DNA of 64,000 nucleotides from Thalassobaculum sp. OXR-137 (GCF_034377285.1 NZ_CP139715.1:2154001-2218000), one strand, 5' to 3'. Numbered from the stretch's first letter, positions 8,796-17,429 are shown. Notes: generated by a model not told the origin, from the letters alone. Program-made: numbers and translations.

Positions 8796-8968
8796 TCGGC
8801 TGCCTCCAGGGTGCTGCGGAAATGCGTATCGGCGAAACCGGCGGCCCGGTCATGGATCGCCCGTCGGTCTGCGTCGGGCGGATCGAGGCAGATCTCCGGC
8901 ACCTCGCGCCGCCCGAGATCGTTTGCTTCGTTCAGGAAAACATAATGACCGCCCGTCTCGCCCGACAA
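8792..8968 (-). CDS. Small 58-residue protein coupled to glucokinase, unknown function
   Basis: An open frame runs from a stop near 8990 down to 8792 and reads like a real protein: SGETGGHYVFLNEANDLGRR, then EVPEICLDPPDADRRAIHDR, ending GFADTHFRSTLEAAE. The best start is TTG at 8968, about 10 bases after GGGGA. There is no ATG or GTG in the frame. The stop overlaps the glucokinase ATG (ATGA). It is soluble and rather acidic, with no recognised domain. Coding is supported by composition, the coupled stop/start and high third-position GC. The function is unknown. Confidence 0.55.
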   Translation of the reverse strand: MSGETGGHYVFLNEANDLGRREVPEICLDPPDADRRAIHDRAAGFADTHFRSTLEAAE

Positions 8969-9336
8969 TTCCGCGTTTCCCCAGTAATTTTCTGCCTATA
9001 CGAGCCTGGAGCGATTTCGCGCCGAATTTCAAGGCGCCTTGGGCCGGCACCGCAGGGCGGCGCGGCCGATTTCCGCGGCTTTTAAGAATTTTCTTGCATT
9101 CCCCACGGCAATGCCCATGTTGCGATGCAAGAGACGGTGCCAAGCGTGGACGTGACGGAAATCCGCAATGTTGGCACAGTCGGATGGACGCCCTTATGAC
9201 TACGTTAAGCGGAATGGCCATCACCTCGCTCCTTCGGTCTGAAGGCGCATCATCGGCCGGCTGTTCCGCGCATGCTTGCTTACAGGAATTGATAGCCGAG
9301 CGGCTTAGTCCGATCGGTTAGAACGAAAGACTTATT
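8969..9336. other. Gene-free stretch between divergent glk group and helicase
   Basis: The 368 bases are lower in GC than the neighbours and must hold promoters in both directions. I see no convincing -35/-10 pair, hairpin terminator or small gene here. Short frames on either strand lack protein-like composition. A long untranslated leader of the cold-inducible helicase would fit, but the sequence does not prove it. Confidence 0.5.
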
Positions 9337-10878
9337 TTGACAGACTTCAAGACCCTCGGCCTTGCCGAGACCGTCCTTCGGGCCGTTGTGGCCGAAGGCT
9401 ACGACACTCCCACTCCCATTCAAGCCAAAGCCATCCCCCTGGTTCTCGAAGGCCGCGACGTCGTCGGCATCGCCCAGACGGGTACCGGCAAGACCGCGGC
9501 GTTCGTGCTGCCGCTGCTGAGCCGCCTGGCGGCTCTCGGCGGTACGGCGAAGCCGAAGGGCACCCGTGTCCTGGTGCTGTCGCCGACCCGCGAGCTGGCG
9601 GCCCAGATCCATGACGCGGTCCGGGTTTACGGCAAGAACGTGCGGCCGCGCTCGACGGTGGTCGTCGGCGGCGCCAAGCCGGGACCGCAGATCCGCGCCT
9701 GTGCGCAGGGTCTGGACTTCCTGGTGGCGACGCCTGGCCGTCTGCTCGACCATATCGCCTCCGGCGCGATCAAGCTGACCGACACCGCCGTGGTGGTGCT
9801 GGACGAGGCCGACCAGATGCTGGACCTCGGCTTCATGCCGGCGGTGCGCCGCATCCTGGCGATGACGCCGAAGACCCGCCAGACCGTTCTGTTCTCGGCC
9901 ACCATGCCGACCCAGATCCGGGCCCTGGCCGAAGACTTCCTCGCCGATCCGGTGGAGATCGCGGTGACCCCGGCCTCGACCCCGATCGAGCGGATCCAGC
10001 AGAGCATCGTGCGGGTCGAGCGATCCGAGAAGCGCAATGCGCTGGCGAAGATCCTGGGCGATGCGGCCGTCGGCCGCGCCATCGTCTTCACCCGCACCAA
10101 GCGCGGCGCCGACCGGGTGGCGCGCCATCTGGTGAATGCGGGCCTGCCCAGCGAGGCGATCCATGGCGACAAGAGCCAGGGTCAGCGCGAGCGGGCGCTG
10201 GACGCCTTCAAGACCGGCAAGTCGAACATCCTGGTCGCCACCGACATCGCCGCCCGCGGTATCGATGTCGACGGCGTGACTCATGTGGTGAACTACGAAC
10301 TGCCGAACGTGCCGGAAAGCTACGTCCACCGGATCGGCCGCACCGCGCGGGCCGGCGCCGAGGGCGTGGCCGTGTCACTGGTCGATGCGGAGGAGCAGGA
10401 GCTGCTCACCGATATCGAGCGGCTGATCGGCCGGTCCCTGACCACCGGCGAGCCCATCGACCGGGATGCGCCTAAGCCGCGCTCCGCCGGTTCGGGCCAG
10501 CCGAAGGCGAAGCGCAGCCGACGCCGGGGCGGCGCGACCCGCACGGCCGGCTCCGGCCGTCCGCAGCAGGCGTCCGGCGGCGAAGGCCGCCCGAAGCAGA
10601 GCAACGCCGACGGTCGCGCGAAGCAGGCGAACGGCGATGGCCGCTCGAGCCAGAGTGCTGGCGAGGGTCGCCCGAAGCAGGCTGCCAAGGCCGACAACCG
10701 CCCCAAGCAGGCGCCCAAGGGCGATACGCGCGGCAAGCAGCAGCCGAACGGCGGCGACGCCCGTCCGAAGCGGTCGAGCGGCGAGGCGCTGGACGCCGGC
10801 GTCGCCCGGATCGCCGGCGGCACGCCCCGCGTCCGCAAGGACAAGGAATTCCGCTCTCCGGTGCCAGTGCGCGCCTGA
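9337..10878 (+). CDS. DEAD-box ATP-dependent RNA helicase (RhlE-like)
   Basis: This 513-residue protein starts at a TTG (MTDFKTLGLAETVLRAV), the only start that keeps the family N-terminus. The Q motif is GYDTPTPIQAKAIP, Walker A AQTGTGKT at residues 46-53, the DEAD box at 156-159 (VLDEADQM), then SAT and the C-terminal HRIGRTARAG. Residues about 385-500 form a basic, disordered tail built from degenerate repeats of the form GEGRPKQ, typical of RNA-binding tails. It unwinds RNA duplexes. A cold-shock protein gene follows 48 bases downstream, suggesting a role in mRNA or ribosome handling at low temperature. Confidence 0.93.
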   Translation: MTDFKTLGLAETVLRAVVAEGYDTPTPIQAKAIPLVLEGRDVVGIAQTGTGKTAAFVLPLLSRLAALGGTAKPKGTRVLVLSPTRELAAQIHDAVRVYGKNVRPRSTVVVGGAKPGPQIRACAQGLDFLVATPGRLLDHIASGAIKLTDTAVVVLDEADQMLDLGFMPAVRRILAMTPKTRQTVLFSATMPTQIRALAEDFLADPVEIAVTPASTPIERIQQSIVRVERSEKRNALAKILGDAAVGRAIVFTRTKRGADRVARHLVNAGLPSEAIHGDKSQGQRERALDAFKTGKSNILVATDIAARGIDVDGVTHVVNYELPNVPESYVHRIGRTARAGAEGVAVSLVDAEEQELLTDIERLIGRSLTTGEPIDRDAPKPRSAGSGQPKAKRSRRRGGATRTAGSGRPQQASGGEGRPKQSNADGRAKQANGDGRSSQSAGEGRPKQAAKADNRPKQAPKGDTRGKQQPNGGDARPKRSSGEALDAGVARIAGGTPRVRKDKEFRSPVPVRA

Positions 10879-10926
10879 GCCAGCGGACGGAATACCAATC
10901 AACGTCAATATGAAAGGAGCGACGTT

Positions 10927-11136
10927 ATGGCCACCGGTACGGTTAAGTGGTTCAACACCACCAAGGGTTATGGGTTCATTCAGCCGGACGATGGCGGTGC
11001 GGACGTGTTCGTGCACATCAGCGCCGTTGAGCAGTCCGGCATGCACAGCCTGAACGAGGGCCAGAAGATCTCGTACGAGCTGCAGTCCGACCCGCGCCGC
11101 AACAAGGTCTTCGCCGGCAATCTGTCGGCTTCCTAA
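10927..11136 (+). CDS. Cold-shock protein, CspA family
   Basis: This 69-residue single cold-shock domain has RNP1-like KWFNTTKGYGFIQP and RNP2 DVFVHISAVE. It binds single-stranded RNA/DNA and acts as an RNA chaperone. A strong ribosome binding site (GAAAGGAGCGACGTT before the ATG) precedes it. The leader after the helicase gene is only 48 bases, too short for a long cold-responsive leader of its own, so it may be transcribed with the helicase. A strong terminator follows at 11165. Confidence 0.95.
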   Translation: MATGTVKWFNTTKGYGFIQPDDGGADVFVHISAVEQSGMHSLNEGQKISYELQSDPRRNKVFAGNLSAS

Positions 11137-11164
11137 GCTCTCCAGAGCTTCGGAACATAACATC

Positions 11165-11200
11165 GAAGCCCCGCCGGGAGACCGGCGGGGCTTCTTTCTT
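11165..11200 (+). terminator. Rho-independent terminator of the helicase-csp unit
   Basis: Thirteen-base arms GAAGCCCCGCCGG and CCGGCGGGGCTTC enclose a GAGA loop and are followed by TTTCTT. It lies 29 bases after the cold-shock protein stop codon. Confidence 0.92.
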
Positions 11201-11201
11201 A

Positions 11202-11278
11202 CCGTCATCCTGATGCAAATCAGGATCATGGTTCTAGCGCCGGTGCACCGCAGATCCTGACGGGCGTCAGGATGACGG
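11202..11278. repeat. REP-like palindromic repeat pair between convergent genes
   Basis: CCGTCATCCTGATGCAAATC at 11202 and its inverted relative ending GTCAGGATGACGG at 11278 face each other. Each half is itself a small hairpin (ATCCTGA...TCAGGAT). The right half, read on the minus strand at 11276-11265, is GTCATCCTGACG, identical to the sequence into which IS110 copy 2 is inserted. The same unit recurs near 44510, 44665, 51864 and 52040. Confidence 0.75.
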
Positions 11279-11305
11279 AGCTGGGTGGATACCCCGACAG
11301 CCCCG

Positions 11306-11887
11306 TCAAACCTCGAAGAACACCGTCTCCCGGTCGCCCTGCATGTGGATGTCGAGCCGGTAGGTATTGCCCTCGCGCTGCGCGATCAGCGTCCCGCGGC
11401 GATCCTTCGGGACGGCCGACAGAACCGGGTCGGCGGCATTCGCCTCGGCCTCGTCGGCGAAGTAGATCCGCGTGTAGACGTGGGTCAACAGCCCGCGCAT
11501 GAACACGATGACGTTCAGGTGCGGGGCCTCGCCCTCGGCCGCCGCCCCCGGCTTGATCGTATCGAAGATGAAACGATGCTGCGGATCGGTTCCGGTTCCG
11601 AAACGCCCGAAGCCGCTGAAACCGGTGTTGGAGTTGCGCGGATCGGCCGGATGGGCGAAGCGGCCCTGGGCGTCGGCCTGCCAGATCTCGATCATGGCGT
11701 CGGGCACGGTCGCGCCGTCGCCGTCGAACACGCGGCCCTCCACGCGGATGCGCTCCCCCGCCACATCCTCGCCGGCCATCGTCCCGTCGGCGACCGAGGT
11801 CTGCGGGTAGTGGTACTGCCGCGCCGTCAGGCCGTAGGCGAAATACGGGCCGACGGTCTGGGACGGGGTCTGTTTCAGATCGCTCAT
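11306..11887 (-). CDS. pcaG: Protocatechuate 3,4-dioxygenase alpha subunit
   Basis: This 193-residue protein is of normal PcaG length. The family N-terminus TPSQTVGPYFAYGL and the core VEGRVFDGDGATVPDAMIEIWQADAQGRFAHP are clear, as is the C-terminal TRIYFADEAEANAADPVL. The alpha subunit lacks the iron ligands and pairs with PcaH to form the intradiol enzyme that opens protocatechuate to beta-carboxymuconate. The gene starts within the last 4 bases of pcaH (ATGA overlap) and is last in the pcaDHG group. Confidence 0.95.
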   Translation of the reverse strand: MSDLKQTPSQTVGPYFAYGLTARQYHYPQTSVADGTMAGEDVAGERIRVEGRVFDGDGATVPDAMIEIWQADAQGRFAHPADPRNSNTGFSGFGRFGTGTDPQHRFIFDTIKPGAAAEGEAPHLNVIVFMRGLLTHVYTRIYFADEAEANAADPVLSAVPKDRRGTLIAQREGNTYRLDIHMQGDRETVFFEV

Positions 11888-12597
11888 CGGCCGGCCTCCA
11901 TCGGCGTTTCCTTCGGGCCGCGCAGCACGATGTCGAAGACGTATCCGAGCGCGAAGCCCTCCTGGGTCACGTCGAGGGAGAAGTCGGCGACCAGCCGGTC
12001 GCGCGCGCTCTCCGGCGTGCCGAGGAAGATCGGGTCGAGCGCCAGCAGCGGGTCGCCGGGGAAGTACATCTGGGTCACCAGCCGGCTGGCGAAGGTCGGG
12101 CCGAACAGCGACAGGTGGATGTGGTTCGGCCGCCAGGCGTTGGCGTGGTTCGGCCAGGGATAGGCCCCGGGCTTGATGGTGAGGAAGGTGTAGCGCCCCT
12201 CGGCGTCGGTGACCGTCCGGCCGCCGCCGAAGAAGTTCGGGTCGATCGGCGCGTCGTGCTGGTCGGCCTTGTGGATGTAGCGGCCGGCGGCATTGGCCTG
12301 CCAGATCTCGATCAGCGCGTTGGGCTGGGGACGGCCGAGCTCGTCGAGCACCCGGCCCGTGACGACGATCCGCTCCCCCAGCGCCTCGCCGTTCTTCGCC
12401 CCGTTCTTGGTCAGGTCGTTGTCCAGCGGCGCCAGGGACTCATGGCCGTAGACCGGGCCGGTCAGCTCCGACAGGGACTGTTTGATCGGCACCAGGGGCT
12501 TCGTCGGTCCGCGCTTCACCGTCGACTTGTAGTCCGGGTGGATCAGCGGCGGATGGGCCGTCCAGTCGCGTGGGGTGATGAGCGTTGCGTCACCCAT
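11884..12597 (-). CDS. pcaH: Protocatechuate 3,4-dioxygenase beta subunit
   Basis: This 237-residue catalytic subunit carries the four expected Fe(III) ligands: Tyr107 (AAGRYIHK), Tyr146 (KPGAYPWPN), His159 and His161 (WRPNHIHLSL). It opens the ring of protocatechuate between the two hydroxyls in the beta-ketoadipate pathway. It overlaps pcaD by 8 bases upstream and pcaG by 4 bases downstream, so the three are cotranscribed on the minus strand. pcaB, pcaC and a PcaQ-type regulator are not in this window. Confidence 0.96.
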   Translation of the reverse strand: MGDATLITPRDWTAHPPLIHPDYKSTVKRGPTKPLVPIKQSLSELTGPVYGHESLAPLDNDLTKNGAKNGEALGERIVVTGRVLDELGRPQPNALIEIWQANAAGRYIHKADQHDAPIDPNFFGGGRTVTDAEGRYTFLTIKPGAYPWPNHANAWRPNHIHLSLFGPTFASRLVTQMYFPGDPLLALDPIFLGTPESARDRLVADFSLDVTQEGFALGYVFDIVLRGPKETPMEAGR

Positions 12598-13390
12598 GGT
12601 TCACCTCCTTCAGCAGGGCTTTGAGATGGGACACGACCGTATCGGGCGCCTCGATGCTCGGCAGATGCCCGACATCCGGCAGTTCGACATATCGGGCGGT
12701 CGGCACGGTGGCGGCGAAGGCGGAGACCACCTCCGGGGTGGTCGCGCCATCCTCCGCCCCGCAGATCACGACGCAGGGCACGGCGATCGCGGCGGCCTTC
12801 GCGGTGTAGTCGGCGTCGCGCAGGGCGGCGCAGGCGGCGGCATAGCCCTCGGCCGGGGTGCGGGTCAGCATCTGGCGATAACCGCCGAGGTCGACCGCGC
12901 GGTCGCGGTGGAAGGCCGGGGCGAACCAGCGTTGCAGGACCGTGTCCGCCATCGCCTCCAGCCCGTCGGTCCGCACCATGTCGATGCGCTGCTGCCAGAG
13001 GTCGGCGGCCCCGATCTTCGCCGCGGTATCGCACAGCATCAGGCCGGCGAAGGCGTCGGGCCTCGCGGCATAGGTGGCCTGGGCGATCAGGCCGCCGATG
13101 GACACGCCCACCATCACGGCGCGGTCGACCCCGAGGGCGTCCATCACGCCCAGTGCGTCGGCGGCATAGCGCTCGAGGGTGACGGGGGCGGAGCCGAGGG
13201 CCGACAGGCCGTGGCCGCGCTTGTCCATGCGGATGCAGCGCCAGCGGTCGCTCAGGGCATCGACCACCGCATCCCAGATCCGCAGGTCGGTGCCGAGCGA
13301 GTTCGAGAACAGCAGAACCGGGCCGTTCTTCGGGCCGTCCTCCCGCACATGCAGGACACAGCCGTCCACCTCGACGAATGTCGATGCCAT
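12590..13390 (-). CDS. pcaD: 3-oxoadipate enol-lactonase
   Basis: This 266-residue alpha/beta hydrolase has the nucleophile elbow VMVGVSIGGLIAQ and a C-terminal DVGHLPSIEAP carrying the catalytic His. ENSLGTDLRIW-like NSLGTDLRIW near the N-terminus is characteristic of PcaD. It hydrolyses 3-oxoadipate enol-lactone to 3-oxoadipate. The ATG at 13390 has GGGGAGGAACG just upstream. A longer frame to 13597 would run through the terminator at 13476-13503 and is not used. It is the first gene of pcaDHG. Confidence 0.92.
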   Translation of the reverse strand: MASTFVEVDGCVLHVREDGPKNGPVLLFSNSLGTDLRIWDAVVDALSDRWRCIRMDKRGHGLSALGSAPVTLERYAADALGVMDALGVDRAVMVGVSIGGLIAQATYAARPDAFAGLMLCDTAAKIGAADLWQQRIDMVRTDGLEAMADTVLQRWFAPAFHRDRAVDLGGYRQMLTRTPAEGYAAACAALRDADYTAKAAAIAVPCVVICGAEDGATTPEVVSAFAATVPTARYVELPDVGHLPSIEAPDTVVSHLKALLKEVNHG

Positions 13391-13475
13391 CGTTCCTCCC
13401 CGGAAGCGCGTTTTGTTACGCCTATCCTGCCCCCAAGGAGTTGGGACGTCGAGAGTGCTGCCGGCGGACAGCAAA

Positions 13476-13503
13476 ATGCCCCGGTCGGATCCGACCGGGG
13501 CAT
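13476..13503 (-). terminator. Rho-independent terminator of the TRAP transporter operon
   Basis: A perfect hairpin ATGCCCCGGTCG-GATC-CGACCGGGGCAT is followed on the minus strand by TTTTG. It lies 55 bases beyond the stop of the TRAP large-subunit gene and insulates pcaD from it. Confidence 0.85.
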
Positions 13504-13557
13504 CTGTCTTGGTGGCTGGGAGGGCTCGGGCGGGACGGACCCGCCCGGCCTCCGTCG

Positions 13558-16230
13558 TCAGAAGTTCAGCGAGATGTTGCGGTGCGCCGCGCTGCACGAG
13601 GCGACGAAGAGTGCGGCCTCGCGGGGCAGCCTCGGCTGCTGGCGCAGACCGATGGTGTCGTCGATCGCGTCCTCGTAGGCCTCGACCTGGGGCAGCAGCG
13701 CGTCGGCGGCCTTGACCCGCCAGGCGATGTCGGCCTCCAGGGCGGCGACCGCCTCGGCATGCTCTTCCAGGGCCTTGGCCACGTCCGGCTGCCGCGTATT
13801 CGTGCTGCGCAGCTCGCGGCGGGCCTTGGACAGGGCGGAGCGGATATCGCCCGCACCCTCGATGTCGCCGGCCCGACCCTCGACGGCCTGGATCTCCTCC
13901 ATCGCCTTTTCCGGGTCGCTGGTGCGGATGATCTCGCCGAGGCCCTTGATGTCGTCCTGCAGGGCAACGAGGTCGTCGGCGCCGCGCAGGGTCCGCATGA
14001 AGACCAGGATCGGCTCGTAGGAGCTGTCCACCACGCGGCGGTAGTTCAGATAGGCGCGTTTCTCCGCGGCGAGCAGCTTCTTGAACTCGTCATGGGCCGA
14101 GTCCCAGGCCTCCGGCATTTCGGCCTCCAGGACCGCTTTCTCCGCGCTCAGCTCCTCGGCCCGCTTCTGCAGACGCTCGATGACCTTGACGTCGTCGGGC
14201 GACTGGCGCTGAAGCTGGCCGACACGCCGCGTCGTGGCTTCCAGTTCCTCAGCATTGCGACGAAGATCGGCCTCGATCCGGCGCACCTCGGTCCGGATCG
14301 GATCGTAGTCACCGGCGGCGGCATCGATCGCCGCGGTGGTTGCGCGGGCCTCGTCGAGCGCCTGGAACGCCCCCTCGGCCGTTGTGACCGCCTTTGTCAC
14401 CTCGCTGGCGATCGGCCTCGGAACGCCGGTGAGATCCCAGCCCTTGGCCGTCTGGATCGCGGCGCGGATCTCGTTGCCGTCCTCCTGGAACGCCTGGTGG
14501 ATGTAGTCCTCGATGCAGGCCTGCAGGCGCGGGTTCTGCGGCGGCGGCGCCGTCTCGCCCAACAGCGACAGGCGGGTCGGCAGGTAGTTCACCAGCGGCG
14601 GATTGGCGCCGACGATCAGCAGCGCGATGAGCTGCAGGGTGATGAACGGCACCACGCCCTTGTACATGTCGAGGGTCTTCACCGCCGCCGGAGCGACACC
14701 GCGCAGGTAGAACAGGGCGAAGCCGAAGGGCGGGGTGAGGAACGAGGTCTGGATGTTCAGCCCGATCATCACGCCGAGCCAGACGGCGGTGATGTTGGCG
14801 GACGGGTCGGCCAGGAGGATCGGCGCCACGATCGGGACCACCACCACGGCGATCTCGATGAAGTCGAGGAAGAAGCCGAGGACGAAGATCACCGCCATGA
14901 CGATGATGAACTGGGCCCAGAATCCGCCCGGCATGCCCAGCAGGAACTCCTTGACCAGCTCCTCGCCGCCGAAGCCGCGGAAGGCGGAGGTCAGCATGGC
15001 GGCACCGAGCAGGATGATGAACACCAGCGAGGTCGTCTTCGCAGTCTCCATCATGACCCCCTGGAGGGTCTCCTGGGTCTGATACGTCCGCTTCAGGCTC
15101 CAGACCACGCCGATCAGGAACACCACGGTGGCGACGATCGCCAGGGTGACGGCGAGCTGCTCGGACGGGCCGTGGATCGCGCGGATGTTGACTTCCCACA
15201 CGCTGGTGATGACCAGGATGGCGATCACCGAACCGCCGGCCAGGATCGCCGGCCAGTAGGCGCGGGACTTGCCTTCGTACAGACGGTAGCCGGCCATCAC
15301 CGTGGCGCCGACGGCACCGATGGCACCGGCCTGGTTCACCGTCGCGATGCCGGTGATGATCGAGCCCAGCACCACGAAGATCAGGGTCAGCGGCGGCACC
15401 AGGGCGAGGGTGACGCGGATGGCGAAGTTACGGTCGTACGACCCCTCGAACGGCACCGGCGGGGCGATGTCGCGGCGGATAAAGGCCACCACGAAGATGA
15501 ACAGCATGTACAGGCCGACCAGGACCAGGCCCGGGATCAGCGCGCCCATGAACATGTCGCCGGCGCTGGTGGAAGTCACCGCGAACTCGCTCGGCATCGA
15601 GAATTCGCCGGTCGCGGCCTTGTAGAGGTTGGTGCGCAGGCTGCTCGCCTGGTCGACGGCGTTGGAGAGCTGGTCGGCCAGGATGATGAGGACGATGGAC
15701 GGCGGGATGATCTGCCCCAGGGTGCCCGAGGCGGCGATGGTGCCGGTGGACAGCCAGTTGGCGTAGTTGTTCCGCATCATCGCCGGCAGGGAGATCAGGC
15801 CCATCGCCACCACGGTGGCGCCCAGGATGCCGGTCGTCGCCGCCAGCAGCGCGCCCACGAACACCACCGAGATGCCGAGGCCGCCGCGGATCGGACCGAA
15901 GAGCTGCGCCATGGAGACCAGCAGATCTTCGGCGATCTTCGAGCGCTGCAGCATGATCCCCATGAACACGAAGAGCGGGATCGCTATGAGCGTGTCGCGT
16001 TCAACCTCCCAGTATATTCCTCGGAAGTTGGTGACGCCGGCGCTGAGCCAGTTGGTCGGCCCGCCCTGGGCGAAGAAGGCGTCCGGATTTCCGGTCGCAA
16101 GCAAGCCGGCGGCGGCCGCGAGCACGATGCTGATGATGGCCGAGCCCGGAAGCGCGAAGGCGACCGGGAAGCCCGAGGCGAGAGCCCCGGCCATGAGCAG
16201 CACCAGAATGACGACGAAAAGGACTTCCAT
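13558..16230 (-). CDS. TRAP transporter large permease (DctM type) with about 330-residue coiled-coil C-terminal extension
   Basis: This 890-residue protein has about 555 membrane residues (MEVLFVVILVLLMAGALASG; GTLGQIIPPSIVLIILADQL; DFIEIAVVVVPIVAPILL; TSFLTPPFGFALFYLRG), typical of the ion-driven DctM subunit. The membrane part is itself longer than the usual 430 because of extra helices around 265-385. Residues about 560-890 are soluble, highly charged and heptad-rich (RTEVRRIEADLRRNAEELEA; VIERLQKRAEELSAEKAVLE) and look like a long coiled coil at the cytoplasmic or periplasmic end. The short subunit and the binding protein are encoded upstream. The substrate is likely a 2-oxo acid or similar organic acid, judged by the TakP-like binding protein. 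Confidence 0.92.
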   Translation of the reverse strand: MEVLFVVILVLLMAGALASGFPVAFALPGSAIISIVLAAAAGLLATGNPDAFFAQGGPTNWLSAGVTNFRGIYWEVERDTLIAIPLFVFMGIMLQRSKIAEDLLVSMAQLFGPIRGGLGISVVFVGALLAATTGILGATVVAMGLISLPAMMRNNYANWLSTGTIAASGTLGQIIPPSIVLIILADQLSNAVDQASSLRTNLYKAATGEFSMPSEFAVTSTSAGDMFMGALIPGLVLVGLYMLFIFVVAFIRRDIAPPVPFEGSYDRNFAIRVTLALVPPLTLIFVVLGSIITGIATVNQAGAIGAVGATVMAGYRLYEGKSRAYWPAILAGGSVIAILVITSVWEVNIRAIHGPSEQLAVTLAIVATVVFLIGVVWSLKRTYQTQETLQGVMMETAKTTSLVFIILLGAAMLTSAFRGFGGEELVKEFLLGMPGGFWAQFIIVMAVIFVLGFFLDFIEIAVVVVPIVAPILLADPSANITAVWLGVMIGLNIQTSFLTPPFGFALFYLRGVAPAAVKTLDMYKGVVPFITLQLIALLIVGANPPLVNYLPTRLSLLGETAPPPQNPRLQACIEDYIHQAFQEDGNEIRAAIQTAKGWDLTGVPRPIASEVTKAVTTAEGAFQALDEARATTAAIDAAAGDYDPIRTEVRRIEADLRRNAEELEATTRRVGQLQRQSPDDVKVIERLQKRAEELSAEKAVLEAEMPEAWDSAHDEFKKLLAAEKRAYLNYRRVVDSSYEPILVFMRTLRGADDLVALQDDIKGLGEIIRTSDPEKAMEEIQAVEGRAGDIEGAGDIRSALSKARRELRSTNTRQPDVAKALEEHAEAVAALEADIAWRVKAADALLPQVEAYEDAIDDTIGLRQQPRLPREAALFVASCSAAHRNISLNF

Positions 16231-16308
16231 GACGCGTTGGCTTTCCTGAGTCCGGGGCGTTCCGTAACCGTGGTCGAGACCGCGGTCGGTCGAGCTGAGA
16301 GCGGTCGG

Positions 16309-17337
16309 TTAGGTTGCGGAGCTGGGCGTGGTTTCCCGCGCGCCCGGTTCCTGACGGAAGTTGGCGATGCTCTCCAGGGTGAAACTGGTGAACTGGATGC
16401 TCATGGTCACCGCGAAGACCGCGAGGAACCCGGCCATCCAATACTTCACGTACATGCCAAAGCCAGACTGCGAGACCTCGTAGGCGAGCAGCGGGCTGTT
16501 GATGATGCTCGACTGGTTCCACATGCCGAGGATCATGATCGTCCAGCACAGGACCAGGCCGAGGAACACGGAGCCCAGGGCATTGATCAGGCCCTTGGTC
16601 TTCTCGCTGAACCCGGCATACAGCACGTCCACGCGCACATGCCCGTCCTCGAACAGGGTGTAGGCGCTGGCGAACAGGAACAGCGCGCCGTACCAGAAAC
16701 GCACCAGGTCGCCCTGGAAGGCCTGCTCGTAGGAGAAGACGAAGCGGCTGAGCACGATGCCCAGCTCGGCCAGGACCACCAGAAGGGCCAGCCAGTGGAA
16801 GCCCAGCGACCGGGTGCGGGCGGCGATCACCAGGGCGATGACCAGCATCGGCGCGTGCACATAGGGGCCGCGGAAGCGGGACCGGCCGAGCTCTGTGGCC
16901 AGCTCCGGGCCGAGGATCTGGTCGGCCAGCGCCTCGACGCGCAGGAAGGAGATCACCGCGTCGATCAGGCCGATCAGCAGCACGCTCCAGAAGGCGAAGC
17001 GCACGATGTAATTGGCGATGGCGGCCATGGCCATGGCCTCGGCGCGCAGGTTGCGCGACGGCGACCGGGCGACGAAGAGGATCGCGAGGAGGATGCCCAG
17101 CACGAACAGGGCGGTCTGCACCAGCGCCAGAACCATGCCGGTTCCGGCCGGCCGCGGTTCGGCGATCAGGGCGAAGACTCCCGGCCATTCGAGCCAGAAG
17201 CACAGGAAGTTGTTGATGACGTAGGCGAAGGCCATCGCGACGGATATCCAGCCGAAGGTGCGGATCACCGCGGTTCCGGGTCGGTATACGTCTGCGCCCA
17301 TGGCGTCCGCGTAGGCGCCGTCAGTTGCCGTGCTCAT
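16309..17337 (-). CDS. TRAP transporter small permease (DctQ type), long form
   Basis: This 342-residue membrane protein is about twice the usual DctQ length. The C-terminal half carries the DctQ signature (FWYGALFLFASAYTLFEDGH then VRVDVLYAGFSEKTKG) and two following helices. The N-terminal half adds about four more hydrophobic segments (WISVAMAFAYVINNFLCFWL; VQTALFVLGILLAILFVA; LVIALVIAARTRSLGFHWLA). It forms the membrane complex with the large subunit, 78 bases downstream. The order binding protein, small, large is the usual TRAP operon order. Confidence 0.9.
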   Translation of the reverse strand: MSTATDGAYADAMGADVYRPGTAVIRTFGWISVAMAFAYVINNFLCFWLEWPGVFALIAEPRPAGTGMVLALVQTALFVLGILLAILFVARSPSRNLRAEAMAMAAIANYIVRFAFWSVLLIGLIDAVISFLRVEALADQILGPELATELGRSRFRGPYVHAPMLVIALVIAARTRSLGFHWLALLVVLAELGIVLSRFVFSYEQAFQGDLVRFWYGALFLFASAYTLFEDGHVRVDVLYAGFSEKTKGLINALGSVFLGLVLCWTIMILGMWNQSSIINSPLLAYEVSQSGFGMYVKYWMAGFLAVFAVTMSIQFTSFTLESIANFRQEPGARETTPSSAT

Positions 17338-17403
17338 GTCTAACCCTTGAGAAGGACCGGTCCGATCAGGCCGCGGGACATTCCCGTCGGCCGAAACAGG
17401 GAA

Positions 17404-17429
17404 GCAGACGGAGCTTGCGCTCCGTCTGC
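17404..17429 (-). terminator. Intercistronic stem-loop after the TRAP binding-protein gene
   Basis: The arms GCAGACGGAGC and GCTCCGTCTGC flank a 4-base loop. The minus-strand continuation (TTCCCTGTTTC) has only a weak U-run. It more likely attenuates transcription or protects the 3' end, letting the periplasmic binding protein be made in excess over the permeases, than stops transcription fully. Confidence 0.55.

Noticed and set aside
8822-9085. An 87-codon plus-strand frame in the glk-helicase gap
   Set aside because: It overlaps the better-supported 58-residue minus-strand gene and reads as antisense to it.
13378-17343. A 1321-codon open frame on the plus strand opposite the TRAP genes
   Set aside because: Shadow of the high-GC TRAP genes: composition is His/Asp/Gln/Gly-rich without folds, and the opposite strand encodes clear TRAP subunits.
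17404-17429. Full transcription terminator between TRAP genes
   Set aside because: The following U-run is weak and the permease genes have no separate promoter that I can see, so attenuation or mRNA protection is more likely.
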